This document shows, piece by piece, positions 52,323 through 63,134 of a stretch of 64,000 nt of DNA; position 1 is the stretch's first letter; every line of letters begins with the position of its first letter. The notes beneath the pieces were generated by a model. The model saw nothing but the letters and a program-made list of their open reading frames with translations, was not told where the DNA came from and searched no databases. The translations under genes were made by a program, and so were the position numbers. The stretch is from Symbiodinium natans. Taxonomy: Eukaryota; Sar; Dinophyceae; Suessiales; Symbiodiniaceae. The DNA is taken from NCBI GenBank assembly GCA_905221605.1, contig CAJNDS010002792.1:124001-188000 (forward strand), in the 5' to 3' direction.

Positions 52323-52901
52323 GGAGAAAGCAAAGGGTTGGTCAGGTTGAATAAGAAATGGTTTCAAGACTCTCGCCTCAAATCTACCTTTCTTAATACA
52401 TCTGCCTGGTTAAGAAATGTCCCAGACTCTGGTGGACCTTCGAACCTTTCTTATCATAAGTTTTGACCGTAGGGTCCTCTCCCCCCCTTCTCCTGCCAGG
52501 TTTAGGATTGGGTTGAGGTGTTAGGGGTTTCTCCCTCTCAACGAAATTTGTCTAAGTAAGTAAGATCCTCTTCTAGGGGATGCGGTAGCGCATCTCACCC
52601 TAGCTGGCTGCATGATTCCCTTTGGTTTGAAGTATACAAGCAACAAACCTTATAAACCGTAAACCGTGACTCTGTACCATGTCATATGGATCGTTGCGCG
52701 CATGGCGCTAAAGCACACACACACACACACACACACATCTGGGTTTAAGGTTTAATTAGGGTCTGGGACATTCTCGCTTTCACAGAAATGGTCGCCGCAG
52801 CAACGTAGACGTCTACAGGCAAGCAAACTTGAGACTTTAGCGTATTAGGGTCTAGAAGTCAGACGGTCTATAGGCTGAAGGGCTGCAGTGGCTAGGCTTC
52901 A

Positions 52902-53011
52902 TGTGGGGGTTTCCGAAATTCGGGGTATCTTCTTGGCGTCCTTCTTATGAGGAATCATACTATTTGGGTGTCCATATTTTGCGGGCCCTCATTTCGCAAA
53001 CCCCTATGGTA
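52902..53011. mobile_element. MITE family D, copy
   Basis: GGGGGTTTCCGAAATTCGGG and CATTTCGCAAACCCC ends. It is immediately followed by family L (53012-53120), which has AAACTCCAGAAAGTTGGAAC / GTTCCGACTTTTTGGAGTTT ends. Confidence 0.6.
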
Positions 53012-53205
53012 AACTCCAGAAAGTTGGAACATGGTGTGAGGATGATCACAGCTGGGTTGCCCCTATAGTATACCTTTTGGGGTATGGGGACAAGGGTGTT
53101 CCGACTTTTTGGAGTTTACCCTAAACCCTAAACCCTAAACCCTAAACCCTAAAACCCTAAACCCTAAACCCTAAACCCTAAGAATGATGCTCGCACTCAA
53201 CTTAC

Positions 53206-53292
53206 CAAGCACATCCGGGCGGCCGCGCGCCCGAGGCCAGGCACCCGAGCAGAACGCAGGAAATCCAGGCCACCTGCACCTCCTCAGCTTCT
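53206..53292 (-). CDS. Candidate internal exon, well supported
   Basis: Minus strand donor is a full consensus (CTTG|GTAAGT) and the acceptor is CCCTACCCGAG. Reads EAEEVQVAWISCVLLGCLAS then GARPPGCA, with a possible short membrane helix. The plus strand is also open (basic, Arg-rich), but its donor GTAGGG is weaker. Confidence 0.5.
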
Positions 53293-53362
53293 CTCGGGTA
53301 GGGTTTAGGGTTTAGGGTTTAAGGTTTAGGGTTTAGGGTTTAGGGTTTAGGGTTTAGGGTTT

Positions 53363-53432
53363 AGGGTTCTAGGGTTCTAGGGTTCTAGGGTTCTAGGGTT
53401 CTAGTGTTCTAGGGTTCTAGGGTTTAGGGTTT
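53363..53432 (+). repeat. GGGTTCTA octamer array
   Basis: Eight units of an octamer variant inside a TTTAGGG tract. Confidence 0.9.
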
Positions 53433-53521
53433 AGGGTTTAGGGTTTAGGGTTTAGCCCTCAGCCCCCAACCCCACGGCCCCTAAAACTCCTAAACCCCAA
53501 ACCCTAAACCCTAAAACTGGC

Positions 53522-53612
53522 TGGTGCTTCGGATGGTATGAGTACCCCAAAAAACCCTTTAAAGGGTACCTATGGGGCCCTAATTCCCTGGTTCCCTACT
53601 GAGAACCAGGCG
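53522..53612. mobile_element. MITE family H, degenerate copy
   Basis: CTGGTGCTTCGGATGG ... CCTACTGAGAACCAG with GGTACC inside. Ends are only partly complementary. Confidence 0.45.
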
Positions 53613-53674
53613 GAAAAGCCCCCTCAAAACCCCAAATGAGAAGCCTGCAGGGCCCTAACATCTGTCGACCTGTA

Positions 53675-53794
53675 CAGGGTGGGGCCCCCTAGTTATAAGT
53701 AGAGTTATAAGGGCCCTAAATTGGGTTATAAGGACCCTAAGTTAGGTTATAAGTCCCTTAACTACAGTTAGTATAGTAAGGGGGCCCCACCCTG
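53675..53794 (-). mobile_element. MITE family A, copy 8
   Basis: Full 120 bp with TA flanks, nearly identical to the copies at 12249 and 24522. Confidence 0.85.
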
Positions 53795-54148
53795 TATCTC
53801 CCCCCAACGCTAGAACTCCAGGATGTCGGGGCTTGTTTGGGGCAATCAAAGGCCAAGACTGAGCCCTACCCCCCCCCCCCCCCTAAACCCTAAGCCCTAA
53901 ACCCTCAACCATGTGGGGTTTGTAAGCTTAGGGCTAGGGGGCTTCGGGTGTATTACTACAACGCGTAATCTTATGAGGATTGTCACTGTTATGATTAAGA
54001 TGAGAGTCATTACGATTCTCATTGTGATCTCTAAGACTCTAAGCCCTTGACCCTAAACCCTAAGTAAACCCTAAACGACTATTTTTGTATTTGAGGCACC
54101 CTAAACCCTAAACCCTCAACCCTAAACCCTAAACCCTAAACCCTAAAC

Positions 54149-54214
54149 CCTAAAGTGAGGCCTGCGCCATAGCCCCCTCAGGGCGTTTGGGCGTTGGGAG
54201 CCTTTCAGGCCGAT
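54149..54214 (-). CDS. Possible 66-nt exon
   Basis: Minus strand acceptor CCCGAAATCTTAG, donor GTTTAGGG, reading IGLKGSQRPNALRGLWRRPH. Confidence 0.4.
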
Positions 54215-54429
54215 CTAAGATTTCGGGCGAACGGACTTAGGATAGTTTAGGGTTTAGGGTTTAGGGTTTAGGGTTTAGGGTTTAGGGTTTAGGGCTTAGG
54301 GTTTAGGGTTTAGGGTTTCGGGTTTCGGGTTTCGGGTTTAGGGGTATAGGGTTTAGGCCTTGGGGAACCCTGAAACCACTGCCCGTCTAGTAGGAGACTT
54401 TGGCAACCCGTCCTCCCTGTTGAAACCCA

Positions 54430-54627
54430 CAAGGGTCCATGTAGCCATGTAGTACATACTTGGGCCTTGAAGGGGTTCCTAGACCATAGCATGTAGGCCC
54501 CAAATATATGGTATAATAGGGCCTTTTAAGGGATTATAGGGAATAATAGGGCCTTTTCAGGGATTATAGGGTATAATAGGGCCTTTTAAGGGATTTTATA
54601 GGATACATGGGTGCATGGACCGTTGTT
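54430..54627. mobile_element. MITE family B variant with internal 33-bp triplication
   Basis: GGTCCATGTAGCCATGTAGT at the left and GGGTGCATGGACC at the right. The middle contains three copies of AATAGGGCCTTTTAAGGGAT (54511-54600), so the element has grown by internal tandem duplication. Confidence 0.65.
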
Positions 54628-54949
54628 CAATTTGTGGACAGGCATCATGGTACTGGTACGCCATGGCTGCCGCAAGGAAGCCCGATCCAGAGAGCACCGC
54701 ATGGAGGAGCCTCACTTAAAATTTAGGGTTTAGGGTTTAGGGTTTAGGGTTTTCTGGGTTTAGGTTTAGGGTTTAGGGCTTAGGTATACGGAGGGACCAC
54801 TAGAAGGGACCCTTAATGTCGTATCCTGATTAGTCTGGACCCCCTCAATAATGAAAAGTTTTCCAAAAATTATTCAGGAGACCCAATTTGGATTGCCCCG
54901 CCACAATAAAGTAAAGTTTTTCGGGCATGGGTTTCGGAACAGAGAAAAA

Positions 54950-55625
54950 AAGAGAAGAAGATGTCAAGGTTTTCGGGCGAGGGCAGGGGGGGGGGGGCGG
55001 GCCTTCAAGCTTCCCGGGTTCCGGGTCTACGACCAGGCCTGAAAACAAGGATTCCTTATGACTTCGCTTATCTGAGGAGGCCTAGCCATCAAATTTTGAA
55101 GGGGGTAGTCCACGTGCTGCCCCGAAGCCCATTTAAAAAAAAAAAAATTGCACCCCCACAATAATGTCAAGGTTTTCGGGGGGAGGGGGGGGGGGCGGGC
55201 CTTCAAGCTTCCCGGGTTCAGGGTCGACGACCAGGCCGGAAAACAAGGATTCCTTATGACTTCGCTTATCTGAGAAGGCCTAGCCATCAAATTTTGAAGG
55301 GGGTAGTCCACGTGCTGCCCCGAAGCCCATTTAAAAAAAACAATTGCACCCCCACAATAATGTCAAGGTTTTCGGGGGGAGGGGGGGGAGGGGGCGGGCC
55401 TTCAAGCTTCCCGGGTTCAGGGTCGACGACCAGGCCGGAAAACAAGGATTCCTTATGACTTCGCTTATCTGAGGAGGCCTAGCCATCAAATTTTGAAGGG
55501 GGTAGTCCACGTGCTGCCCCGAACCCCATTTAAAAACAAAAATTGCACCCCCACAATAATGTCAAGGTTTTCGGGGGGAGGGGGGGGGGGGAGGGTTTAG
55601 GGTTTAGGGTTTAGGGTTTAGGCCT
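54950..55625 (+). repeat. About 190-bp tandem repeat with a G tract in each unit
   Basis: Three and a half units starting AATGTCAAGGTTTTCGGG, each with a 9-13 bp G run, then CCTTCAAGCTTCCCGGGTTC, CTTATGACTTCGCTTATCTG and a short A run. In the last unit a TTTAGGG tract (55595-55621) replaces or interrupts the sequence after the G run. Confidence 0.9.
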
Positions 55626-55865
55626 TCAAGCTTCTGAATTAAAGCCCTGGGCCCCTGAGCTTACCTGAGCTTACCTGAGCTGAGCTCATCTGAGCTTACC
55701 TGAGCTTAATTATGTAAGAGGAGAGGGAAAGGAAGAGGAGAGGAAGAGGAGAGGGAAGAGGAGCGAAGAGGAAATGAAGAGGAGCCGGTGGGGGGGGGGC
55801 CCGGGGCCGAAAATTAGTTTGGGGGGGTCCCTTTTTTTTAACACTATTACGGGGGTGGATTTAGT

Positions 55866-55866
<1 letters not shown>

Positions 55867-55904
<38 letters not shown>
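55867..55904 (+). repeat. G homopolymer, about 37 bp
   Basis: The longest of about 20 G or C runs of 10 bp or more in the window. It follows a GA-rich segment (55720-55790). Length may be imprecise because of sequencing. Confidence 0.8.
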
Positions 55905-55907
<3 letters not shown>

Positions 55908-56332
55908 TCACACTAATCAGGATACCACATTAATCTTATTCCCCTAGAAAACCCCTCTACATACCTTGTAAAGCCCCCCCAAGGTCTCTTATAGGGGTGC
56001 CTCCTTCAGTCCCCTCACTTCTGTCTTCTGCGCAGCCGCGCAAGGGGGAGTTTCGTATATCAGCCTAGACCTTCCCTGAAAGCCGAAAAAAGCCTACATC
56101 CGAAACCCGAACCCTAAACCCTACACCCAAAACCCTAACAGCAGCCACAACCCCTGCGTCGGCCCTAGCAGCGGTCTGCCGACGTGTACCCTCAGCTCAG
56201 CTGAAAGGGAGCTTATATTGTTAAAAGGGTTTAGATTGAGGGTCTGAGCACCCTAAACCCTAAACCCTAAACCCTAAACCCTAAACCCTAAACCCTAAAC
56301 CCTAAACCCTAAACCCTAAACCCTAAACCCTA

Positions 56333-56430
56333 CACACATATTCCGGCAACAAGAACGGATGCGCGAAGCATGGCCTGGTCAGTGGTTTGCCCTTTTTCTT
56401 CCCCAAGGCATGCTTGAGAGCGTTTCAAGT
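56333..56430. CDS. Possible exon, strand undecided
   Basis: Between tracts at 56254-56332 and 56432-56475. The plus strand has two clean frames, one with FRQQERMREAWPGQWFALFL. The minus strand has a short exon bounded by CCACTGACCAG and GTGT|GTAGGG. Confidence 0.35.
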
Positions 56431-56927
56431 TTAGGCTTTAGGGTGGGTTTAGGTTTTAGGGTTTAGGGTTTAGGGGGGTTTAGGTTTTAGGGTTTCGGGT
56501 CTATAGGGTTGTCTAGGGCAGTCATGGCATACATCCAGCAAGAAGCAACCCTAGCGTTCTCTCGAAGCAGCGTGGCCATCAGCACGTTGGAGGCGTACGT
56601 CTTGTATTCCTGCATAGTTTTTGATATTAAGGGATTCCTATACAGCAGTTTTGCGGCCCTAGTACATACTTGGGGGCGCGGTAAAGACCCGAGGTCCAGG
56701 TTGCTAAAGGAGCAGCGATGCTCTTGGCCAACGTCCAGGATTTAGGGTTTAGGGTTTAGGGTTTAAGGCTTAGGGCTTAGGGTTTAGGGTTTAGGGTTTA
56801 GGGTTCCTTCCGCACCGCATCCCTTTTAAGCCCAGTCCATTGCTCCTAAACGCCGATAAACCCTAAACCCTGAACCCTAAACCCTAAACTTTAGGTCTAA
56901 AAAAAGCGGCTCAAAAGAAGGCTACAC

Positions 56928-56987
56928 CATGCCCAGCACCACTTCTTGTAAGCACAATTGTAGGCCATCGGGGTTTGAAGCCATAAA
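56928..56987 (-). CDS. Candidate 60-nt exon
   Basis: Minus strand acceptor ACGTAGTCCCAAG, donor GTGTAG, reading FMASNPDGLQLCLQEVVLGM. The ATG at its start might also initiate translation. Confidence 0.4.
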
Positions 56988-57155
56988 CTTGGGACTACGT
57001 ATGGGGTGTGAGCGGCTTAGGGTTTAGGGTTTAGGGTTTAGGGTTTAGGGTTTAGGGTTTAGGGTTTAGGGTTTAGGGTTTAGGGTTTAGGGTTTAGGGT
57101 TTAGGGTTTAGGGTTTAGGGTTTAGGGTTTAGGGTTTAGGGTTTAGGGTTTTTAC

Positions 57156-57260
57156 CGACCCTCCCTTAAAGCCTTATGGCTTCTAACCAGGTCCTGCCGC
57201 TTGGCCGTGAGACGGGTCTCCGCGGTGGAGGCAGGGAGGATGAAACCGTCCATCAGCGTC
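57156..57260 (-). CDS. Candidate internal exon, 105 nt, well supported
   Basis: Minus strand acceptor GGTTCATAAGCAG, donor GTAAAAAC. 34 full codons reading TLMDGFILPASTAETRLTAK then RQDLVRSHKALREG. It starts after one base and ends in phase 2. Phase would fit downstream of the tentative exon 59140-59192, but the link to that gene is not shown. Confidence 0.5.
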
Positions 57261-57496
57261 CTGCTTATGAACCCTATAAACCCTATGGTTTAGGGTTTAG
57301 GGTTTAGGGTTTAGGGTTTAGGGAACCCTATGAACCCTATGAACCCTATAAACCCTACAAACCCTATAAACCCTATAAACCCTGTAAATCCCTACAAACC
57401 CTATACACCCTATAAACCCCTATAAACCCTAAACCCCACAAACCCTATAAACGCCATAAACCCTATAAACCCTAAACTGTATAAACCCTAGTTTAT

Positions 57497-57655
57497 GACT
57501 CTAAGGGTAGTTTCATGGGCCCTTAATTTGGTCGCCTACCTCCTTTAAAGGGTTCTGATGTATGGGCCCTTGATTTGTAAGGGTTTAAAAGGGGTATATG
57601 AGGGTTCCCCTTCCTGGGGGCCCATATTAAGAGACCATGTAGCTACCCTTAGATA
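57497..57655. mobile_element. MITE family G, copy
   Basis: TCTAAGGGTAGTTTCATGGG and CATGTAGCTACCCTTAGA ends, with GGGCCCTTAATTTGG and GGGGGCCCATATTAAG pairing. Confidence 0.65.
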
Positions 57656-58259
57656 TGACCCTAAACCCTAAATACCCTAGACCCTGTTGCTACTTTCAAC
57701 CAAGAATGCTTATCAATAAAGTTCTATAGTATTCTATAGGTACACAGGTCGATCAAGCGCTATGACGCGCTCTAAACCCAACCCCAAACTCTAGGTGCCT
57801 CAACCGAAGCCCTCAAACTATCAACCCCTTACCCTCAACCCTCAACCCTAAATTTTAAGCCTTAAACCCCTATATGACATCCCAACCTTCCCAAGGTTGC
57901 TTCCCAAGGCTCTCCAAACCGGCGATTCTGTCGGGAAGAAACCTCGCAGCATGTCAGCCGGCAACACTCTTCCTACATTCCGGGGGGTTGGGATCACGGG
58001 TCATAAAGCAAACTAGCCAGCTTGCATGGATAGTCCTCGCCTTGAATGTAGCGAAGGAAAAAATAACGTGGAGAAAAAGCGTCTGGCCAAGTCTCCGGAT
58101 GGACCGCTAAAGCCTAAAGCCTTATGCCTCAGAGTAAGCGCATTCTGTTCGAGACAGCGAACATGAACACCAAAACCCTAAACCCTAAACCTAAACCCTA
58201 AACCCTAAACCCTAAACCCTAAACCCTAAACCCTAAACCCTAAACCCTAAACACCCCAG

Positions 58260-58334
58260 TTCTTGTCCAAGTGGCGGCTGCAGCAGCAGGAACACCTGGG
58301 CTTCTATTCACAAAAACTACAATTAGTGCACTGA
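58260..58334 (+). CDS. Possible terminal exon on plus strand
   Basis: CCCTAAACACCCCAG acceptor, then FLSKWRLQQQEHLGFYSQKL ... to TGA, 24 codons. Gln-rich helix. It would lie antisense in an intron of the minus-strand gene. The minus reading here is short. Confidence 0.35.
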   Translation, partial: FLSKWRLQQQEHLGFYSQKLQLVH

Positions 58335-58440
58335 ACCCCCGAGAATAACCCAACAACACACATCAACATCATTCGTACCACCACAATATAGCGCTTCCCT
58401 CCGAAAAAGATTCCCGAACACGAGCCTCTCAAAACGAAAC

Positions 58441-58560
58441 CCCTGCTTTGGAGTTGACCCTGGAAAGAAGTATATACTTTTTAGGTCTCAGTAGCTACAA
58501 TAGGAACCCTGACACCAAGAAACAAGTATGAAAGAATAGTACTCCAACACCCAGAAAAAA
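58441..58560. mobile_element. MITE family I, copy 1
   Basis: TTTGGAGTTGACCCTGGAAA and TAGTACTCCAACACCCAG ends, about 115 bp. Second copy at 63799-63910. Confidence 0.65.
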
Positions 58561-59139
58561 AGACACAGCACACAACATCCCAAGGGCCCACCCGACCCAG
58601 GGCTCAGGGCCCAGGGCCCAGGGCCCAGGGCGGGTGCCGGGCCCAGGGGCGACCGGGCTTAGGGTTTAGGGTTTAGGGCTTAGGGCTTAGGGTTTAGGGT
58701 TTAGGGTTTAGGGTGTAGGGTTTAGGGTTTAGGGTCTGGGGTTTAGGGTTTAGGGTTTAGGGTTTAGGGTTTAGGGATGAGATTAGAATTCAGGGTTTGC
58801 TCTCGGCCTTCAGGGCTCGTCATGGCTATTGCAGGGGGCCCATCGGGGCCCCTCTTAGGTCTTGAGCCGTTGGGTTTAGGGAGTAGGTCTCAGGGGTTAG
58901 GGTTCAGGGTTTAGGGTTTAGGGTTTAGGGTTTGGGGTTTAGGGTTTAGGGTTTAGGGTTTAGGGCTTTGGGTTTGAGGGTGAAACAAGTACGCTCGTCA
59001 GGGGCTGTGTATTTCGGCCAGTTTGTAACAGAATTGCACAGAGCCTACAAGGGGAGAATGTTGGTAAGAATTCAGGCTGCTTGCAATCTCGAACATCCCC
59101 AAATCACTGGCTGCACCCGGTCAGGAGGCAAGATATGAC

Positions 59140-59192
59140 GCGCTCCAGGGGAAGTAAAGCCGCCAGAAGCCAACGGATAGCAGGTCAACAAC
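59140..59192 (-). CDS. Tentative further exon of the GPC acyltransferase-like gene
   Basis: Minus strand after CTGAGATAAG, ending at GTCATATC. Reads VVDLLSVGFWRLYFPWS in phase 0, which fits the end of the exon at 59943-59982. The family has a membrane segment with a Trp-x-x-Tyr-like motif soon after its Arg-Trp motif, and GFWRLYF could be that. The acceptor lacks a pyrimidine tract, so this is weak. Confidence 0.3.
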
Positions 59193-59942
59193 CTTATCTC
59201 AGGAGCGTGGCTACGAATTGCTTAAGAACTCCCCAAAATATTAAGAAGTATGTTCCCTATGCCGTTATAAGAATATATATATATATATATATATACATAT
59301 GGAATATGCTCTCTCTTTTTTGGGGGGAAGGGTTCTTACGCAAATGGTCGGTAGGGCTCAAGGGCTGAGGGCTTTCTCAGCCTGCAGAGTTTCCGGGTTC
59401 AGGGATCCTGAAAGCAGGGCTTAGGGTTTAGGGTTTAGGGTTTAGGGTTTAGGGTTTAGGGTTTAGGGTTTATAGGGGCCCAGGGGGCGAGGCTTAGGGT
59501 AGGAATCGGCGAAAACGGTACCTTTTGTCTTAAAGGGAACGTGACACGAATAAGGCCCCACTCTGCAGCCACGAAAAATCGCTGAACCCGAAAACGAAGA
59601 TGGAAACCCCACAACCACTAAACCCAAACCCCAACCCCAACCCCAAACCCTGAACCCTAAACTCTAAACCCGAAAACCTGAGCTCAAACACCAAGCGGCG
59701 GGCAGCTTATGAAACCCCAAACCCTCAGACTCGACTTCCAAACCGAACAAGCGGACGGTTTAGGGTTTAGGGCTTAGGGGCTGGGTTTAGGGTTCAGGGT
59801 TCAGGGTTCAGGGTTTAGGCTCAGGGGCTGGGTTTCGGGTTCAGGGTTCGGGGTTTAGGGCTAGGGTTTAAGGTGGTTTAGGGTTTAGGGTTTAGGGCTT
59901 AAGCGTTCAAGCCCCGGTTGCTGAGGGGATGGGTCCGAGTAC

Positions 59943-59982
59943 GTCCGGCCAGCGCCAGCGCACTGCATAGGCGATCCACATC
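59943..59982 (-). CDS. GPC acyltransferase-like gene, exon 6 (RW motif)
   Basis: Minus strand acceptor AGAAGTGACAG, donor GTACTCGG. The 40-nt exon encodes MWIAYAVRWRWPD after one base. In glycerophosphocholine acyltransferases (Gpc1/DUF2838) the conserved membrane region ends with a His, about ten residues, then Arg-Trp. Joined to the preceding exon, the spacing from His to Arg-Trp here is also ten residues if the upstream cut falls two bases into the CGG codon. That junction would need a GA donor, or another boundary or small exon has been missed. The match is by eye to remembered family features. Confidence 0.45.
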
Positions 59983-60613
59983 CTGTCACTTCTCAGAAAT
60001 AGGTGGTAGGATGGGAGGTAGGGTTTAGGGTTTAGGATCTGGGGTTTAGGGTTTAGGATGTGGGGTTTAGGGTTTAAGGTTTCGGGGTTAGGGTTTAGGG
60101 TTTCGGGTTTAGGATTTAGGTTTGGGGGTTAGGGGTTTGGGGTTGCGGGGTTGCGGATTTGCGGGTTTGCGGTTTGGGGTTTGGAAGGAAAAACTCTTCC
60201 GACTCCCTGTTCATTACCGATTTTCAGGGCTTAGGGCTTATAGGGTTTTTTGCGCTCAGGGTTCAGTGGGCTTCCAGCACTAGTATAAAAGACACACAAC
60301 ATAAATACTCACAAGGAAGCCTACATACACTCATAAAAACAAGCCTAGATCTGTTGGGCTTGGTGTTTTTTTTGTATGGGGAGGGGTGCTGAGATTGTGC
60401 TTTATCGTATTGTTGCGTATGTTAGGAGTAGCCCTAGGTTGGCAAGAACCCCTTCAGACCCTAAACCCTAAACCCTGAATCCTGAACCCTGACCCTAAAC
60501 CCATAGGACTTCAAAGCAGGCGTGGTTGCCTAGGTTAAGCTAGGAAGAAGAAGCAAGAACGGAACCTGCCCCCCTTGTACCCCCCCAAACCCCTTAAAAC
60601 AAAGAAGAACGAG

Positions 60614-60736
60614 TCTAGACCCAAAAGTAACCTAGGAATAAAAAGGGTGCCCTTTTTTGGTTTAAAGGGGGTTACAATCAATGGGGGAAATCAAGGCCCA
60701 AACACAGGGAACAAGGGCCTACAGTGCGCCCTAGGA
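60614..60736. mobile_element. MITE family E, copy
   Basis: GAGTCTAGACCCAAAAGTAAC ... AAGGGCCTACAGTGCGCCCTAGGAG, within a proposed intron of the acyltransferase-like gene. Another copy lies at 61003-61127. Confidence 0.65.
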
Positions 60737-61645
60737 GTACAACTGGGCATCGTAGCAGGGGCCTGAAATATATGGGCGCCCAAGGCTTCTCGCACTGGCT
60801 TGTTAGGGTTTAGGGTTTAGGGTTTAGGGTTTAGGGTTTAGGGTTTAGGGTTTAGGGTTTAGGGGTTGCTGCTCAGACTGGGCTCAGGGTGTAAGTGCTC
60901 AGATTCGTTTCGGCCTTAGTACCTTTCGAAAGCTGAACTCAGGGCCACTGCATGGATCTCTTAAGGCTCGTAGGGCTGAGTGGGGTTTATCTTGCAGTGC
61001 TCATCTAGACCCAGGAGTAGCCTAGGAATAAAAAAGGGTGCCCTGTTTGGCTTAAAAAAGGGCTTAGAAGAGAACCCAAGCCTTGAATAAAAAGGGAATC
61101 TAGGCTTTATTCTGGCTGGTAGTTCTTATGGGGATGACGGTGGGCTTGTAGAGATAGTGCCTTTCAAAGTATGCCCAGTGGCGGGGAAGCGTGCAGGAAG
61201 AAGCTCTCGAAAGCCTCCAAGCACATGTCAGACCCTACAAGTCCTGTAAACCCTGTGACCCTTTCGTATAACACCCATAGTTTAACAGTGACCATTCAAA
61301 GTACCAATACGCCCCGTTGAGCCCTGAATCCTCTCAAAAGGCCCCCCTCCGTGATCCCCTTGCAAAACTACGGTCCCCTTTCTGGTTTTGGGGACTGCTG
61401 GGGGGTTCGGGTTCCCAAAAGTCGACCCGAACAGATCGCATACAAAAGGCAATGGGACATGTGCCTCTGTGAAGACTGTTTGTATAATAGCCTTACATCA
61501 TTAGGCAAAGCACCTGAAACCCGAAACCCTGCCACACCCCAACCCTTCACCCTCAAAACAAACCTAACCCTAAACCCTAAACCCTAAACCCTAAACCCTA
61601 AACCCTAAACCCTAAACCCCAAGCCCTAAACCCTGAACCCCAAAC

Positions 61646-61777
61646 CGTACTCCGCACGCAATGAACCCCAACTTGCGCCCTGTCCTCAGGGTGGTGGAGC
61701 GTGAGCGGCGTCTGAAGCGGAAACGTCGCGCCAGCCACCGGCCCTTGGGCGACGATGTACGTCGCCAAGAGCCACTC
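61646..61777 (-). CDS. GPC acyltransferase-like gene, exon 5 (GP-A ... H core)
   Basis: Minus strand, 44 codons from CGCAATCGTGTCAG to GTTTGGGG. It starts EWLLATYIVAQGPVAG and later has TLHHPEDRAQVGVHCV. The family's conserved core is a hydrophobic helix, Gly-Pro-x-Ala-x-Ala, a Leu-x-x-x-His segment, an Asp and an Ile/Val-x-x-His. All appear here in the same order and spacing, although the usual Trp and Asn of the core are changed. Known members are multi-span ER membrane enzymes that acylate glycerophosphocholine. A plus frame (basic, Arg-rich) is also open over part of the island. Best single support for naming the gene. Confidence 0.55.
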
Positions 61778-62308
61778 CTGACACGATTGCGGGGTTTGGG
61801 GTTTGGGGTTTAAGGTTTAGGGTTCTAGGGTTTTGGGTATAAGGGGCTGTTTTTTAAAGGCCCATATTAAGAGACATGTAACTATTCTTAGATAAACCCT
61901 AAACCTGGGTTAGCGAGTGGCGGAAACAGTCTAGCCTCCGCCCTTTGCTCCAAGGGCACACCAGCTGCACAAAGACAAAAACTTGAAAACAACACAGCAA
62001 CAGACGAACAACATGATCACACCACCTGGAATTGACAAGCCCAATAAATACAGATAAACAAACTGCACAAGACAAGGCATACATGAAATGAACGAATCAG
62101 GGTGATTAAACTCAACCATATGCCCTAGACCCTGAACACACCCCTTGTATACCCTGTACATCCCAAGGGACCATACTTCAGAACCCTTTAAAGGAGGTAA
62201 GGCCATACAAAGGGCCCATGTAACTACCCTTAGAGTTTAACTCGGGTGTTGACCCTTGGGTTGCGCGACTGTAGTCGAAGATGCGGTTTGGGTGAATGGT
62301 CTGTCTTC

Positions 62309-62551
62309 TTAAAGTCTTCGCGTGTCGGGTACAGGCCTCAACACGTAATCCTCAAATCTGGAGCTCAAAAGCGCCAGAATGACCGCAACAAACGACAAAA
62401 GCCCTGTAAGCCCTATAGACCTTAGAATGAACCCTGTAAGCCCTGTACTTAAAGCCCGTAACAGGCAAAGCCATGTCGCACAGGCCTTCAAGCCCAATAT
62501 TACCACTTGAGAAAAAATGGAACACGCGGACAGAAGGTACTGTTGCGGCAA
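62309..62551 (-). other. Hydrophobic 80-codon open frame, unassigned
   Basis: Minus strand frame starting at ATG with several hydrophobic stretches (e.g. LLSFVAVILALLSSRF). It lies in a proposed intron of the acyltransferase-like gene, and part of it is telomere-like CCCTGTAAG wording that produces Leu/Thr/Gly runs. A real membrane exon here is possible but not supported by splice sites. Confidence 0.2.
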
Positions 62552-62769
62552 AAGCAGACTGAATGTAACCCTAAACCCTAAACCCTAAACCCTGCAATTC
62601 CCTAAAGGCTCGCAAGTGGAGTTTTCTGAACCCTGCCTATTCGAATAATACGGGCTCTCCCTTGTGCGTGTGACCCTAAACCCTAAACCCTAAACCCTAA
62701 ACCCTAAACCCTAAACCTAAACCCTAAATCCTAAACCCTAACCCCTAAACCCTAAGCCCTAAACCCCAC

Positions 62770-62882
62770 GAAAGGAAAGAAGGGCTCACAGCCGACACAT
62801 CTGCTTGAGCTCCGAGACGCGCGAGAGCAGCCAGATTCGCAAGACCAGAGGCTGTAGATGAGTAGGATGCCTAGGAGGGGGG
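62770..62882 (-). CDS. GPC acyltransferase-like gene, exon 4 (membrane helix)
   Basis: Minus strand acceptor AACCCCCAAAG, donor GTGGGGTTTAGGG. Reads PLLGILLIYSLW, then a Ser/Cys/Arg-rich loop, then CEPFFPF. Its start completes the codon left by exon 3 and its end is phase 0, matching exon 5. In the family the conserved D..(C)..VN helix is followed by a Leu/Tyr-rich stretch and a Phe-Pro before the next helix. Another minus frame with an internal acceptor (CTCATCTACAG) and GTGAGC donor is a rival reading. Confidence 0.45.
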
Positions 62883-63048
62883 CTTTGGGGGTTTAGGGTT
62901 TAGGGTTTAGGGTTCAGGGTTCAGGGTTTTGGGTTTTAGGACCATTGGGGTGCAGGACGGACGATTTTGCTATTCAAAACCTCTTTATTTCCAATTTGAT
63001 GACATGGGCCGGCTGGGCAAGGCAAGCGTTTCGGACCATTGGGCTTAC

Positions 63049-63094
63049 CGGGCTTTGGGTAGGGCTGTTGGGGGTGCAGGGCTTTTTCCCAGGC
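63049..63094 (-). CDS. GPC acyltransferase-like gene, exon 3
   Basis: Minus strand acceptor GGTTGCCCCGAG, consensus donor G|GTAAGC. 46 nt reading AWEKALHPQQPYPKP in phase 0 to phase 1. Phases fit both neighbours. The segment would be an insertion relative to typical family members, so it may be optional. Confidence 0.4.
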
Positions 63095-63134
63095 CTCGGG
63101 GCAACCCCATTGGTCCAAGACCGACAAGAAACAC

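Noticed and set aside
51615-52367. Frames of 231-250 codons with GGLEGWRA or SSPPALQP repeats
   Set aside because: They are readings of the CCAGCCCT octamer arrays. The octamer returns to frame every 24 bases without stops. No start context, splice pattern or unique sequence supports a protein.
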